Notes: generated by a model not told the origin, from the letters alone. A DNA stretch of 64,000 nt from Solen grandis (GCA_021229015.1 CM037790.1:53174901-53238900); one strand, 5' to 3'. Shown: positions 11,470 to 23,625, numbered from the stretch's first letter. Program-made: numbers and translations.

Positions 11470-11668
11470 ACTGTAAAATCATTAATGTTCTTTGACATTA
11501 AATTTCGTTAAGTACCAAAGGAAATTTCGTGGGTACATTTTTTTGTCTTCTAGGAAACGTTAGGTCTATAATAAAGACGAGTTTTCGTGGGGATTAATAT
11601 TCGTGGATAAAACCCTCAACGAAATCGACAGAAAAATAGTGACCCACGAAAATTAATGATTTAACAGT
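11470..11668. mobile_element. MITE with ACTGTAAAATCATTAAT terminal inverted repeats
   Basis: The left end ACTGTAAAATCATTAAT pairs with the right end ATTAATGATTTAACAGT (16 of 17). The interior is rich in TTTCGTGGG/CCCACGAAA. The element is 199 bp and has no ORF. A diverged partial copy lies at 50280-50425. No target duplication was clear and no superfamily can be assigned. Confidence 0.8.
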
Positions 11669-12394
11669 TTGATGTTTACTGCGCCGGTTGCGGTGGAGGG
11701 GGCGCTTTATTACCGATGTTTCATCCGTCTTACTTTGATAATGTTATTAGGATAATGTTTCCTTGATAATGATTTGTACACCATAAACATTCTATATTTC
11801 CAATTTCTTTAATCCCCATTAACCCCGCTCATCCCTTTTAAAGGATACGTCTATTTTCTTGATAACCTCATAATAGACTCTAAACACTAACCGACGAGTT
11901 TACGCATGTGGAGAATTTATCAAGTGCTCAAATCGGGACCAATATTTTCATTTTGAAAATGTCACATTTAATTCTGTTTAAGTATGATAACCCTATATAG
12001 AGGAACGGCTGGAAATTGTCTCTAGCGGCTCAGTCAGGAGACATTTAAATAGAAATTATGGTTCAGAAAATTGAAGACCGCCTCGCGGCAAACTTAATGG
12101 ACGTCATCCTGTAATATTTCAATCTCGGTCTGTGAAAGCGTCACTTGTAAGTATGCGTATTAAAAATTATAGGCCATGTTGGTGTTTCGAATAAGAGAAA
12201 TACATGACACTGTTTCTTAATACTGTCATGTCTGCCATTGACATTCAGAAAAGCTGTCGTTGTTGTTGTTGTTTTGGAGTTGATTGACGCTGCTATGCAG
12301 CAATAGTCATACATCGTCCTCTTGTTTTTAAATTACAGTGTGAAGGAAGACTCCAATGAGCATTCGAAATAATACAGACTTACCACTGTAAGGC
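11669..12394. other. No recognised feature
   Basis: AT-rich, with a short (GTT)n near 12257. No exon or transposon end seen. Confidence 0.5.
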
Positions 12395-12399
12395 TTCTA

Positions 12400-12480
12400 C
12401 ACGTGAAAACTCCCGAATGACATGACCAGGCCTCGGTCTAAGTCGGTGACTTTATAACCACTGAGCCACGGAGTTTCCCG
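12400..12480 (-). mobile_element. tRNA-derived SINE head, fragment
   Basis: On the minus strand AACTCCGTGGCTCAGTGGTT resembles a pol III A-box region. It is followed about 20 bp later by ACCGAGGCCTGGTCATG in the B-box position, which is degraded. No tail was found. Confidence 0.55.
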
Positions 12481-12689
12481 TCCAATTGAGAGTCTCAGAG
12501 AAATATTAACTCAAGTTGCGAAATAGAAGAAAACTGGTTTAAAGCAATGTCAAGAGGCGTGGTGATTTGAACAGGTGACTTTGGATACTTTTGATACAAG
12601 TGTGACAGTGCGTAAATATTATAACAACCGGTTCCGATGGCCGAGTGTTGAGATAGTGTTCCTCGCAGTCGAGGCATTATGCGTTCATT

Positions 12690-13870
12690 TTCATAGCAGG
12701 TATAGTTAAAGTAGTTACAGAAGTATTAGTAGTAGCAGCAGTAGCTATAGTAGAAGTAGCAGCAGTAGTTATAGTAGAAGATGCAGCTATTCTTATAGTA
12801 GAAGTAGAAGCAAATACTGTAATAGAAGTAGCAGCAGTAGTTATAGTAGAAGAGGCAGCAATTGTTATAGTAGAAGTAGCGGCAGTAGCTATAGTAGAAG
12901 AGGCAGGAGTAGCTATAGTAGAAGTAGCAGCAATAGCTTTAGTAGAAGAAGCAGCAGAAGCTATAGTAGAAGGGCAGAGTAGCTATAGTAGAAGTAGCAG
13001 CAATAGTTTAGTAGAAGAGGAGCAAACCTATAGTAGAAGTAGCAGCAGTAGCTATAGTAGACACACTTGTAGCAGCAGTTGCATAGTTGAAATAGCAGCA
13101 GTAGCTATAGAAGAAGTACTGGTAGCAGCATTTACTATTGTTGAAGTAGCAGCAATAGCGAGAGTACTATAGTAGAAGTATCAGCAGTAGCAACATGAGA
13201 AGTAGCTTAATAGTTATAGTAGAAGTAGCAGAAGTAGTTGAAGTAGAAGTAGCAGCAATAGCTATAGTAGAAGAGGTAGCAGAAGTTATAATAGGAGTAG
13301 CAGCAGTATTTATAGTAGAAGTAGCAGCAGTAGTTAAAGTAGAAGTAACAGCAGTAGCTATAGTAGAAGTAGCAGCAGTAGTTATAGTAGAAGTAGCAGC
13401 AGTAGTTATAGTAGAAGTAGCAGCAGTAGTTATAGTAGAAGAGGCAGCAGTAGTTATAGTAGAAGTAGCAGCAGTAGTTATAGTAGAAGTAGCAGCAGTA
13501 GTTATAGTAGACGTAGCAGCAGTAGCTATAGTAGAAGAGGCAGCAGTATTTATAGTAGAAGTAGCAGCAGTAGCTATTGTAGAAGTAGCAGCAGAAGTTA
13601 TAGTAGAAGAGGCAGCAGTAGTTATAGAAGAGGCAGCAGTAGTTAAAGTAGAAGTAGCAGCGATAGTTATAGTAGAAGTAGCAGAAGTAGTTGTAGTAGA
13701 AGTAGCAGCAGTAGTTATAGTAGAAGTAGCAGCAGTAGTTATAGTAGAAGTAGCAGCAGTAGTTATAGTAGAAGTAGCAGCAGTAGTTATAGTAGAAGTA
13801 GCAGCAGTAGTTATAGTAGAAGTAGCAGCAGTAGTTATAGTAGAAGTAGCAGCAGTAGCTATAATGGAAG
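12690..13870. repeat. 24-bp minisatellite array
   Basis: The unit is about GTAGAAGTAGCAGCAG followed by TAGTTATA, 24 bp long. Order is loose at 12690-13190 and very regular at 13320-13860. Because 24 is a multiple of three and the unit has few stops, long open frames exist on both strands: plus 13195-13902 (repeating VEVAAVVI) and minus 13167-13964 (repeating TSTITTAA). No splice context, codon-selection signature or homologue supports translation. Confidence 0.95.
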
Positions 13871-15172
13871 TAGAGTGTATAACACAAAGACTGCAATTAT
13901 AGTTGTCGAACTTATTTATGATTTCAATGAAAGTATATGTAAAGGGGAAAGCATTTCGCGACATATCACACCGTTAAAGACACCGATATAAATGTGTATA
14001 ACTATTGCAGTTTCAGAACTGGATGGCCTTGAGTCAGCATATAATGTTCCCATAAAGTTAAACTGTAGTTAAGAAGCCCTTTATCGGTCTAAAAACAACA
14101 CTTCTCCGGTGCATACAAGGGAGACAATAATTGTGCAAACTCTTCAAGTAAGCGTCAAGAGTAGCTTCCCTTGGTTTAAACATCTTTACAGTACATAAAA
14201 ATACAGCTATAATATTAAGGTCAGTTTCTTTCATATCCTCAAGGTAATTAACAAGTCGCAAAGGGAACACTGAAAAGAAAATGTTTCGTACGGATTTCCT
14301 ATTGATTAAATTATGTTTTCTAAACAGTTATATGTACGTAATTTAAAGATTTCTTTTAAGAAAATTCAATATAAAGTTGTTAGAGTGAAACTGCTTTATC
14401 AGATATAAGTTAGAGAAACTCAGTAAGATATACACCCGTTTCAAATTATTTTCCTTAATCTTAAATTGGTGTGTGTTGGTCCGTTAGGATATTTTCAAAA
14501 TGACAGTTTTTATTCCTCAAGTGCGTTACTTAAACGGAAGAAGCCGTCTCATTTGGGATTTTCAGAAACTCCAAAAATAATGACCTCATTCAACATGTCT
14601 TTACATAAGCAATCTGTATTCTCGGGACTATGTGCCCAGTGTTTGGTTCAGTTTTATATTTGTCTACGTCGGGATATCGCACTTAGGCAACACTTAATTT
14701 GTCTCATGTAGACAAAGTCCACAAATGACTGAAAAACAAAGAAATGATCGGTAAATAAAGAATATTTTTGAATTAATTTTCGCACCAAAGGCTATGCTCA
14801 TGTTTTTGTTGTTTTTGTTTTTTTTTGTTTTTTTTCTTCTACTGGCAAAACGTAGTCAATGTTTAAAAATATTATTTAAAAAGGCTAAGAAGAAAACACG
14901 TATATAGGTATCAACAAAAGTCAGCATTTTTTTTCCGATCCGTTCCGACTTCGAAGAATTGTGAAACCACTGTAATAAGAAACTGCCAGTAATACATGGT
15001 TAGAGGAATTACGCAAATGATCTTGTATAAAGCGAGAAAGAGGGGAAGGGTAGGAGAGATGCAATAATAGTACGATACGTTACGTTATTCCTTTAAAAAC
15101 TATCACCAATATCGGTACCCTATGTATACATGTATGTCTATGAATCGATACATAAATTATTTTTTTTCCATA
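13871..15172. other. No recognised feature
   Basis: Non-coding by inspection. Short ORFs at 14058-14270 (minus) and 14466-14711 (plus) have no recognisable motif. Confidence 0.5.
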
Positions 15173-15210
15173 GAGAGAGAGAGAGAGAGAGAGAGTTGGG
15201 GGGGGGGGGG
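15173..15210. repeat. (GA)n plus poly-G tract
   Basis: A GA run at 15173-15195 is followed by TT and thirteen G. Confidence 0.95.
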
Positions 15211-16635
15211 TTCTATCAGTCGATGATAAGAACATTCTTGTTGTTTTCATCATAATCAAACTCAAAAATTCTAATGCATTACTTCGTGTGATAATAATCA
15301 AACATAGATTGGTCTCCTTCGATCGGAGAGGATCCCGATCAGAGACTATGATTTTCAAATCAATGTATCTTTATTATCTCTGGATGGATCTTCTACAAAA
15401 TGCCATGTTTCAGAAACAGGAAACTATGCCTTTCCAGAATTAACTAGTATATTGGTAAATAATACATAGGTACATGTATTAGTGTCAAGGCATTAAATTC
15501 CGAAAGAAAAGAAACCTATGTTCCAAAACTTCACCGACGCCTGCTAACGGATGACTTTCAGCCTCTGCCTCGGCTGGTAACATTACTACATGCTCACTAC
15601 TTCTAACGTCATTGATAGTTTAAGTAATTTTAATTAACGTGTTCCTACTTTGAGAAACAGAAGTAACTCAACTATTCATTAGTCCAAGACCTCTATATCG
15701 TGGATACTCCATTTTTAACACTTCTGTGAAAACTGAAGTGTTAATCTTTGAAATTGAAACGTTAGAACCTAATGGGGTTCCATCACCTTTGAAATTCAGA
15801 AATGTTATAGCCTCATCACCCACTTGTTTGAAACGATGTCATCACGCAAACAGGTTCGGTTTCAATGATGGCGTGTTGATGTCATTTAATGACATGGGAC
15901 AGACTGTCAAAGCTATCGTATTTTATTATTTCAACAGTTTCATCTCAATTATGTCGTTTCATTAATTAAAGACAACCGTTGACAAATGTTGCCTGGTGTC
16001 CCTTTACAGATATTATGAAATACGAGTTTGATAATTGTAATTGCTTCGTGCACAATTCTTCCTGAAGTGCGTCACGAAACCAGAAAGCATGGCGTTTTTC
16101 TGGTCCTGTGGAAACATGGATACAGCTACCTGTTTTAGATAGGTTTGAATTGTAACGAGCAACTAGTTTCGCATGCTGCTGAATTGGTTATGTCTGAAGA
16201 CAAGAGTCTTTTAGTTAATAGAAACATGGATGACTTTGTGTTTATATGCTTTGTTAGAAATAACAGCCCTTGGAAATTTCCTGTAAGTCGTACGTAGACA
16301 AATTTAAGAGCATAAAGTATATATATATATTTCTCGAAGCTCAATCCTGCTCGGATCATAAAATTGTAGAATTTAAAAGTAGTATAGGTGTGCGTGTGTG
16401 TTTGTAATAAAAGCGGTTATCATTAATGGATAACCAGAGGTCATTTATTGGAGAATGTTTTGTACACTTTCTGTCATTTGCCATTCCATGCGTGTGAATT
16501 TTACGATGAACTGTATGGCCATGTAGATATTACAGATGTCTCTTTGCCGAAGCACAATTCCCTTGATGAGAATATATAATACATGTATACTAAGGAACTA
16601 GTATACAGAATGAACTAAAATTATGACAACATTCT
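15211..16635. other. No recognised feature
   Basis: AT-rich; no recognisable gene or transposon end. Confidence 0.5.
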
Positions 16636-16639
16636 TTAT

Positions 16640-17602
16640 GGTGTTTTTTCTTCCATTCTCAGTTTCTGTAAACCTTTCTCAAGTGTCTTCTCTCTTCCCT
16701 GAAGTTTTCTCTCTCCTCTCCGAAGGTTTCTCTCCCTTTGAAGTGATTTCTCTCTAAAGTGTTCTCTTTCTTATCTGAAGTGTTCTCCCTCCTCTCTGAA
16801 GTGTTCGCCCTCTCTCTGAAGTTTTCGCCCTCCTCTCTTCGCACTCCTCTCTAAAGTGTTCGCCCTCCTCTCTTAGCGCTCCTCTCCTCGCACTCCTCTC
16901 TGAAGTGTTCGCCCTCCTCTCTTAGCGCTCCTCTCCTCGCACTCCTCTCTGAAGTGTTCGCCTTCTCTCTTCTCTAAAGTGTTCCTTTTCTTTTCTGAAG
17001 GGTTCTTGTTTCTTAAGTATCATCTTTCCTCTCTGAAGGTAAATCTCTCTTTCCTGAAGTGTTCTCTCTTCTCTCTGAAGGTTTCTCTCTGTTTTCTGAA
17101 GTGTCCTCTCTCTTCTCTGAAATGTTCTCCCATTAAATGTTTTCTCTCTTCTCTGAAGTTTTTTCTCTCTAACGTGTTCTCTCTCTTCTCTAAAGTGTTT
17201 TCTTCTCTTAAATGTTCTCTTTCTTCTATGAAGTACTCACCCTCCTCTCTGAAGTGTTCTCCTCCTCCTGAAGTGTTCGCCCCCCCCCCTTGAAGTGTTC
17301 GCCCTCTCCCTTCTCTAAAGTGTTCTCTTTCTTCTCTGAAGTGTTCTTCCTCCTCTCTGAAGTGTTCGTCCTCTCTCTTCTCTGAAGTGTTTCCTTTTTC
17401 TTTGAAGGATTTCTCTCATCTCTGAAGTGTCCTTTCTCTTCTCTGAAGGTTTTTCTCTCTTTTCCGAAGTGTCCTCTCTCTTCTCTGAAGTGTCCTCTCT
17501 CTCTCTCTCTCTCTCTACAGTGTCCTTTCTCTTTTCTCTGAGGTGTCTCCTCTCTGAAGTGTTTTCTCTCCTCTCTTAAGTATTCTTTCTCTCTTCTCTG
17601 AA
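16640..17602. repeat. Long polypyrimidine minisatellite (TCTCTCTGAAGTGTTC type)
   Basis: Nearly 1 kb of C/T-rich sequence on the plus strand is built from irregular units such as TCTCTGAAGTGTTCTCTCTC, about 17-23 bp each. It includes a 49-bp perfect tandem duplication (16861-16909 and 16910-16958). Minus-strand frames read RREERGHFRE-like peptides purely from this composition. Confidence 0.95.
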
Positions 17603-17849
17603 CATGATTTTCCATTCCTACTCGTGCATGTACCATAGTTTATGGATATGAAGAGTAATATGGCTATTTTATGCCAATAAAGAAATTATATTTAGAAGGA
17701 ATTTAATGTTTGCAAGACAAAGACGAAATCAAGTAGCATGTTTCCGCCAATCCGACCATATCCGAATATTTTCGAACTTTTCTGACACAGGGTTTATAGC
17801 AATCACAAGAAAAAGTCCCACGAAATCGCGGGTAATTTATTATTTACTG

Positions 17850-18000
17850 TTGGGATTCATCTGAATAGATGCCCCAGTGCCCAACCCCAGGATAGGGACC
17901 ATGGGTTTCGCATAAATAAACCGGCTTTTGTGGCGCTTGGCTGGGAAGCCGGTGGTTGTGGGTTCGATTCCCACTGCGGTTCCCCAGAAATGTCACTATT
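17850..18000 (+). mobile_element. tRNA-derived SINE or tRNA-like fragment
   Basis: GGCGCTTGGCTGGGAAGCCG is followed by a perfect T arm and B box, GTGGGTTCGATTCCCAC, then TGCGGTTCCCCA. A matching 5' acceptor half is missing and the A-box side is degenerate, so this is a SINE head rather than a functional tRNA gene. Confidence 0.65.
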
Positions 18001-18714
18001 TTTAGATTTATACAATTTCGGTATTTTCACCATAAATTCTCGTAAACTGTGCAATTTTATTTATTGTTAATCACAAATAACACAACTACTGAATAGTTCA
18101 CTGAATAACCGTGATACTTTATATTCATAACAATGTTTCGTAACGGCGCCTAATTCTTTAAGTAAAGATAGTAAAAAATATCATTATCTATAATGGGTTC
18201 CCGTCTTAACGGGAAATAAGAGCATTTCCATTTATATAAAATGTATAATAATACAAAACATCTACGAATTCACTTATTTCACCTTATCATCAGGCGTGTT
18301 AATGGTGAATAATAGATAACATTTTCTTTTCATTTACACCTGCTATAATCTTTAATCAAATACAAAATCGGAGAAATGAGAAATGGTTGAAATATCTTTT
18401 ATATGATTCTTTAGATTAGCAACCTGTTATGGAGTCGATGTTAATATGTACTAATGGTTGTAAAGGATTTAAGATGGCGAAGATGAATAAGATCCAGTTA
18501 TAATGTTATCTATATTGATAAACCATTTGTTTTAATTTGACGATAATATTGAATATCTCATTATTCAAGATTAGCTCTTGTTCAAATGTTGCTTTAAATA
18601 ATTGTGTACAGCTACTGTCTTAATAATTTATAAAACCAAATGAATTAAACGATAAACTGCCTTTAAATCTTGATTGGCACTCAGTCCATAAGAGAACATC
18701 TTGTAGTTCCAAGA
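18001..18714. other. No recognised feature
   Basis: AT-rich, no gene or transposon end seen. Confidence 0.5.
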
Positions 18715-18860
18715 CTGGTTAGAATGTAACGGTGATTGGTATCATGTCACTTGATAACAACATCATATCACAACGAGCACCATATCTATCTCTGGTAGAT
18801 CCACAAATTACTGAAATACTGTCGTCGGAGCGTTCAATCGAAGCTGGTGCATACAACATC
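18715..18860 (+). mobile_element. SINE S1 fragment (3' part)
   Basis: GATTGGTATCATGTCACTTG and CAAATTACTGAAATACTGTC then GTCGGAGCGTTCAATCGAA match the tail half of S1. The tRNA head is absent. Confidence 0.65.
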
Positions 18861-18918
18861 ACTGTACTTGGCCACTATGTGTGTATAGTCGAAATTGTTT
18901 ACGTTTTGAAACACTTCA

Positions 18919-19160
18919 TTAACCCTTTCCCTCAAAGAGGACACCATGAAAAGACCTATGCGAACAGCATAAAACCAGATCAGCCTGCGAGTAACTCGCT
19001 GGCTGATCAGGTGTTATGCTGTTCGCTGCTCCTCAGTGGTCTGGAAATGAGGATTTTGTAATAAAATTTAGTAAGGTTTAACTGTGGTTTTCTGCAGATC
19101 AGGCTTTATGTGGTACCTATTGAGTGCGTCAAAATGAGTCTATATGAGGGAAAGGGTTAA
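18919..19160 (+). mobile_element. piggyBac-type MITE, copy 2 (complete)
   Basis: A 242-bp element bounded by TTAA on both sides. The left end TTAACCCTTTCCCTCA is the exact inverse of the right end TGAGGGAAAGGGTTAA. A TTAA target duplication plus terminal repeats starting CCC are characteristic of the piggyBac superfamily. The interior has a second palindrome (AGCCTGCGAGTAACTCGCTG region) and no transposase. Copies 1 and 3 are at 5605-5862 and 56517-56724. A small ORF running into its left half is coincidental. Confidence 0.93.
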
Positions 19161-19406
19161 ATCACCGTTGTCGTTATGACAATCATCATCGCTGTCGTCT
19201 AATGCCCCAAACATTACGATCCTTACAGGCTATGCAGTTTACATGAAGTTATCATAACTTAAAGTAATCTTGACTTAAATAATAAAAAGCTACGTACGCT
19301 TTACCACACCAACCATAAATTAGTTCAACGCACAAAGGGTTTCGTACTTTGCCTTTCGCTTGATATTGAGTTGGACTACTGGACACTGGTACCTAATAAC
19401 AAAATA

Positions 19407-19441
19407 TAGTAGTGGTAGTAGTAGTAGTAGTAGTAGTAGAG
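19407..19441. repeat. (GTA)n microsatellite
   Basis: AGTAGTGG followed by a GTA run and GAGAGAGG. Confidence 0.95.
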
Positions 19442-20200
19442 AGAGGGGTGGGGATGGGGTGGGGCAATCCAGATTTCTTTGAAATAAGCAATATTTTAAC
19501 TCAAAATGTACGTGTTAAAAGACAATTCTTATTATTAAATAATATATTAGATTTCCTTTTGTCGTCTGCAATATGCAACCAATTTGAATGTAGACAAACT
19601 AACGACATGCTCTATAATCAGACTGTATGACGTGACTGGTCTCTAACATTTCCTGGTTGTGTTCATGACGATCACCAGCATGCGAAAGTAGAATTACAAA
19701 TTTGGTGATTTCACATGATAATTGAATCATTTGCCTTTGTGATTTAATCAAACGTAAACCCAAACGTGTTTCTGTCCTTTCAATAGACGTGTTGGCACAG
19801 AGCGGTATATCAAGTGTTACAAGTCTATCATTTACAAACACAGTAGCTACTGAAATGTTATGATGTATAATTCACCTAACGCCAGAACTATGACTTATAA
19901 TTGAACAAGAAGAAGAACAACAACAGCTCTTGGACAGCCAAATTATTTTGTTATAGATATAGTACATATATCACACTCGAAAAAAATGATATAAGAGCAA
20001 AGGTATTTTCGTTTTTATAAATAATTCGTATCCACAATTACTCTACATAGGCTAATAATCAAAGACAAATTAACCGGGTTAGTTTAAACATATTTCTTCT
20101 TTATGACCGTTAGAAAATAATATCTAAAAACTGTTACAAATCCTTCTCGAATATACTTAAATATAATACCAGTATTCTACACCCGGAAGAAGCATGAAAT
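19442..20200. other. No recognised feature
   Basis: AT-rich; the short ORFs at 19412-19630 (plus) and 19599-19841 (minus) show no motif. Confidence 0.5.
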
Positions 20201-20204
20201 ATCT

Positions 20205-20275
20205 TAGCATCTAATGGGGCTCGAATCCGAAACCTTCTCTCCGCAGTTAAGAAGGTTATCACTGGATTGGCGTAT
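20205..20275 (-). mobile_element. Degraded tRNA-like SINE fragment
   Basis: The minus strand carries AGGTTTCGGATTCGAGCCCC, a B-box-like sequence, after CCAGTGATAACCTTCTTAAC. No tail seen. Confidence 0.4.
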
Positions 20276-20329
20276 TAATATCATGAATATCAACCACAGC
20301 CATTATGCAAATTACGTGCGGTAAATACC

Positions 20330-20780
20330 GGAAATATAGCTTTATTCCGTTTTATGCCTATGAGTTAACGGGCAGATCGGGAACCAGGAAGTTGTTTGTT
20401 TACCTCTACAACCAATCGCATTCAGCGTAGCATTACTGGTCGCGTAATTTGCATAAAGGCTAAAATGGAAGTGAAAGTAGGCCAGCGGTTGAAATTGACG
20501 ATTTCTACTGAATTTCTTTTGTGCCGAGGAAAGTTTCTGCATGCTGATGTGAGTAATTAATATGTTTTATGGAATCATTGCATCGGTTTACATTGTCTTG
20601 TCGCAGAAACGCTTGTTTACACTGGTAGACCGAGTGAGCGACCCTGTACGAACGCGTGTCGAGATTTTGGAAAACAGGGGTTAGTTTCGCATTGCGGGTT
20701 TCGTTGTTGAATACTTGAGTTCGCATGGGTGAAAAAGTGGTGATTTTTGGTTACATAAATGTATACGCTTGCGATAGGTG
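20330..20780. other. Locally GC/CpG-richer non-coding block
   Basis: Compared with the flanks this block has more CpG (GGTCGCGTAATTTG, ACGAACGCGTGTCGAG). It contains overlapping short minus-strand ORFs with no recognisable domain. It could be an unrecognised transposon end or a promoter-like island; nothing decides between them. Confidence 0.3.
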
Positions 20781-21751
20781 CAAAGTATTCAAAGATACCT
20801 TCATAAATGGCTGAGTTGTTGGCTTTTTCCTGATGAAGGTATGGGTTTAGATCAATCGGAAGTTGTATCCCTTGTATTATATATAGTGATTTTATGCCCC
20901 CCCCCCCTTTCGTGCCAAACCCCTGTGATATCAACCACAAGAAAATAGTTCATAAAGTAGTCCGTGTGGTTTCAGAGTATTTATTCGTGAAAAACGTGTG
21001 CCACCCACCTATTGAACTAAATGACTGATTCAGTGCAATTTTATCTCAGAGAAATATAATGATTGTTCTTACGTGATTTCAGATGCTTCGTCTACTCAAG
21101 GACCTACTAAACAAAGATTAACAACCTCATAAAAGCACGCAGGCTATTGTCCAATTCTCGCAAAGTCAGGTTTTCAAATATCTCCTATTCTATTGAAGAT
21201 GAATGAAAAGAATTTTATAAATTATGTTGTTTTTCAACTACACCGGTTGAATTCAACTAATAATTTAAAAGGATTTTACAATTTTAAAAACAAATAAAAC
21301 TGAAAATATTTACTTGCATTAGAGAATTATCATTTCATAATATGGTTACATTTTCTTCTGTGATTTTCTTTACTTTTTTGAAAGTTTGAAAAATTCAATG
21401 ATCTGGTGTGTGCCTCAACAGTATTTTCCACTGTTTTTTATAGGAGTTTCCTATCTCTGTCTGCATATTCTATAGTAACAGAAGATAGGGAGAACTGTTA
21501 CACGTTCATTGGTCTTGTTAAATGTTTTAAGAAATGATTTAAACCTGCATGCCAATCATCAGTGTAAATTTGATAATATTCATGGTCCTTTGTAATAAGT
21601 GGTTACTAATACCACATGATCGTATTGTAACCGGAAAAGACTGTTTAATTTCAAACTCAAGTTTTATAAACAGTTGTTATAAGTTGTAAAAACTTGTTTC
21701 CCAATCGACGTAAAATAAATAAGTTTAAACTAAACTATATACAGCAAACCT

Positions 21752-21893
21752 GGAGCTTTCGATATCTTACAGAGGACTTGACTGGATTACTGCATGAACA
21801 CTACTCCGATCGGTGAGAGGTGTGAATGATCAGTCCCACATACAATAATCTATTTGACCTTCTGATGACGTTTCTGTTAGGGGACGAAAGCTC
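21752..21893 (+). other. Structured repeat end with hammerhead-like core
   Basis: GAGCTTTCG near 21753 is exactly inverse to CGAAAGCTC at 21885-21893. Between them lie an imperfect palindrome CACTACTCCGATCGGTGAG and, at 21862-21889, CTGATGA followed by a possible 5-bp stem (GTTTC with GGGAC) and CGAAA. CTGATGA and GAAA are the conserved core words of hammerhead ribozymes, which occur in Penelope-like and other retroelements. An extra C after CTGATGA breaks the canonical geometry, so function is doubtful. Confidence 0.35.
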
Positions 21894-22860
21894 AAGTCAT
21901 GCTTTTATTAGAACTCCTGTGTAAAACTAAATGTATTATACCCATTGGAATTGTATGTACGCCACACTGTTTAACTTTCATAGGAAATACACGGTAACAT
22001 GTTACCGTTTAGACGTGGATTATGTATATTTGAAGAGAAAAATGAAAACAAAACAATCAATGAAGATGGGATGACGTCTTCTAAGAAATGCGGAGAACTT
22101 TAAAGTGCACTTCAACCGGGAAGAGAAATTGCTGTTGGCAGACCTGTCCATTATTCAATTAAAGGAAGCCAGGCTAAGCTATGATATTAACATCTGAAAG
22201 ATCCGGCGGTAGCAGTCAGATTAAATATGCTTCATACGCACAAGAACTAAGCCTTCCGTTGAGTACACTTCAGCAAAACAAAGTACTGGACGTAACAGAG
22301 AAGCACATCAAAACACTATTATTTGACGATCGCATGTGTCAGAAGAAAGGACATTTCAATGATTTCGGATTAGATTTTGCAATTTGCCGAGAAACTTTGC
22401 CTACATTTTGAACTAAATGTTAAACGATGTTTGAAATTCATGATACATTTAGTATTTACGCGCAGGGCTGTCGTGTTACCCCACTTAATTTAAATCTAAT
22501 AAAATGAATCTGAGGATGAATATTGCATGAGCCACTGTTCTTGTCTCCCAGTAGGTTCAAAACAATAGAATTAAACTTTTTTACTCAGTTTATGTGACTC
22601 TTTATTTTCGATCCCCTAAAGCGACATCCGTTCAATATATAATTTGCCAATAAAATACAGAAACAGGGAAATTTGCAAGCTTTCATTCACCAAGAGGCTA
22701 ATATTGTATATGTAAATAAAAGGTTGAAAAACAAAATGACAGCAGTAGAAACAATACGTCAATGAATTTGATAACAACACGAAACTTTCTAAAGCAGCTG
22801 TGGAGAAATAAAGGTAGTGGCAACACAGTACTGACGCTGAAAATTATATCTATATACACT

Positions 22861-22933
22861 CAGGTAGTAGTAGTAGTAGTGGTTGAGGTGGTGGTGGTGG
22901 TAATGATGATGGCGATAGTGTGTGTGTGTGTGT
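22861..22933. repeat. Compound GTA/GGT/GTGT microsatellite
   Basis: GTAGTAGTAGTAGTGG, then GGTGGTGGTGGT, then ATGATGATGG, then a GT run. Confidence 0.95.
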
Positions 22934-23029
22934 TTTGGTTTTATATTTTATGATAATTGCGGTGTTTATACTTTGATTTAAGTTTATGTATTATTATAAA
23001 TTTAAATCATTTATATTTTTACATTTATT

Positions 23030-23625
23030 TATAGATGCATCATGTATTTACAGATGTATCATATATTAAAGATACATCATGTATTTACAGATATATCATG
23101 TATTTATAGATGTATCACGTATTTATAGATGAATCATGTTATTTTTATAGTTGTATCATTTTTTTTATAGTTGCATCATGTATTTACAATGCATCATATA
23201 TTTATAGGTGTATCATGCATTTATAGATGTATCATGTTTTCATAGATGTATCATGTATGTACAGATGCGTCATGGTTTTATAGATGTATCATGTATTTAC
23301 AGATGTATCATGTTTTTATAGATGTATCATTTTTTTTATAGATGCATCATGTATTTATAAATGTATCATGTATTTATAGATGAATCATGGTTTATATATG
23401 CATCATGTACTTATAGATGTTTCATGTTTTTTATAGATGTATCATTTGTTTATAGATGTATCATGTATTTATGAATGCATGTATTTATAGATGTATGTGT
23501 TTATAGATGTTTGTATTCACAGATGTTTTATTCATTTATAGATTTACAATTTATCTATAGATGTATCATTTATTTATAGATATATCGTGTATTTATAAAT
23601 GTTTCATTTATTTAAAGATATAGCA
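23030..23625. repeat. 19-bp minisatellite (ATAGATGTATCATGTATTT)
   Basis: About 30 copies of a roughly 19-bp unit with substitutions and one-base indels. The 3' copies drift to shorter forms. Confidence 0.95.

Noticed and set aside
13167..13964. 265-codon minus-strand open frame rich in Thr, Ser and Ala
   Set aside because: It is produced by the 24-bp array, is matched by a similar open frame on the opposite strand, and has no splice or homology support.
17900..17990. Functional tRNA gene
   Set aside because: The T arm is perfect, but the acceptor 5' half and A-box side do not form a cloverleaf.
17857..18054. Minus-strand frame containing WESNPQPPASQPSAT
   Set aside because: This peptide is the inverse translation of a tRNA-like B-box region and appears in many spurious predictions.
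20330..20780. CpG-island promoter
   Set aside because: CpG is only locally raised by eye, and no first exon or core promoter elements could be shown; kept only as a low-confidence block.
22181..22411. 76-codon plus-strand ORF
   Set aside because: Codon use looks ordinary, but I recognise no domain, and there is no clear splice or promoter context; too short to support.
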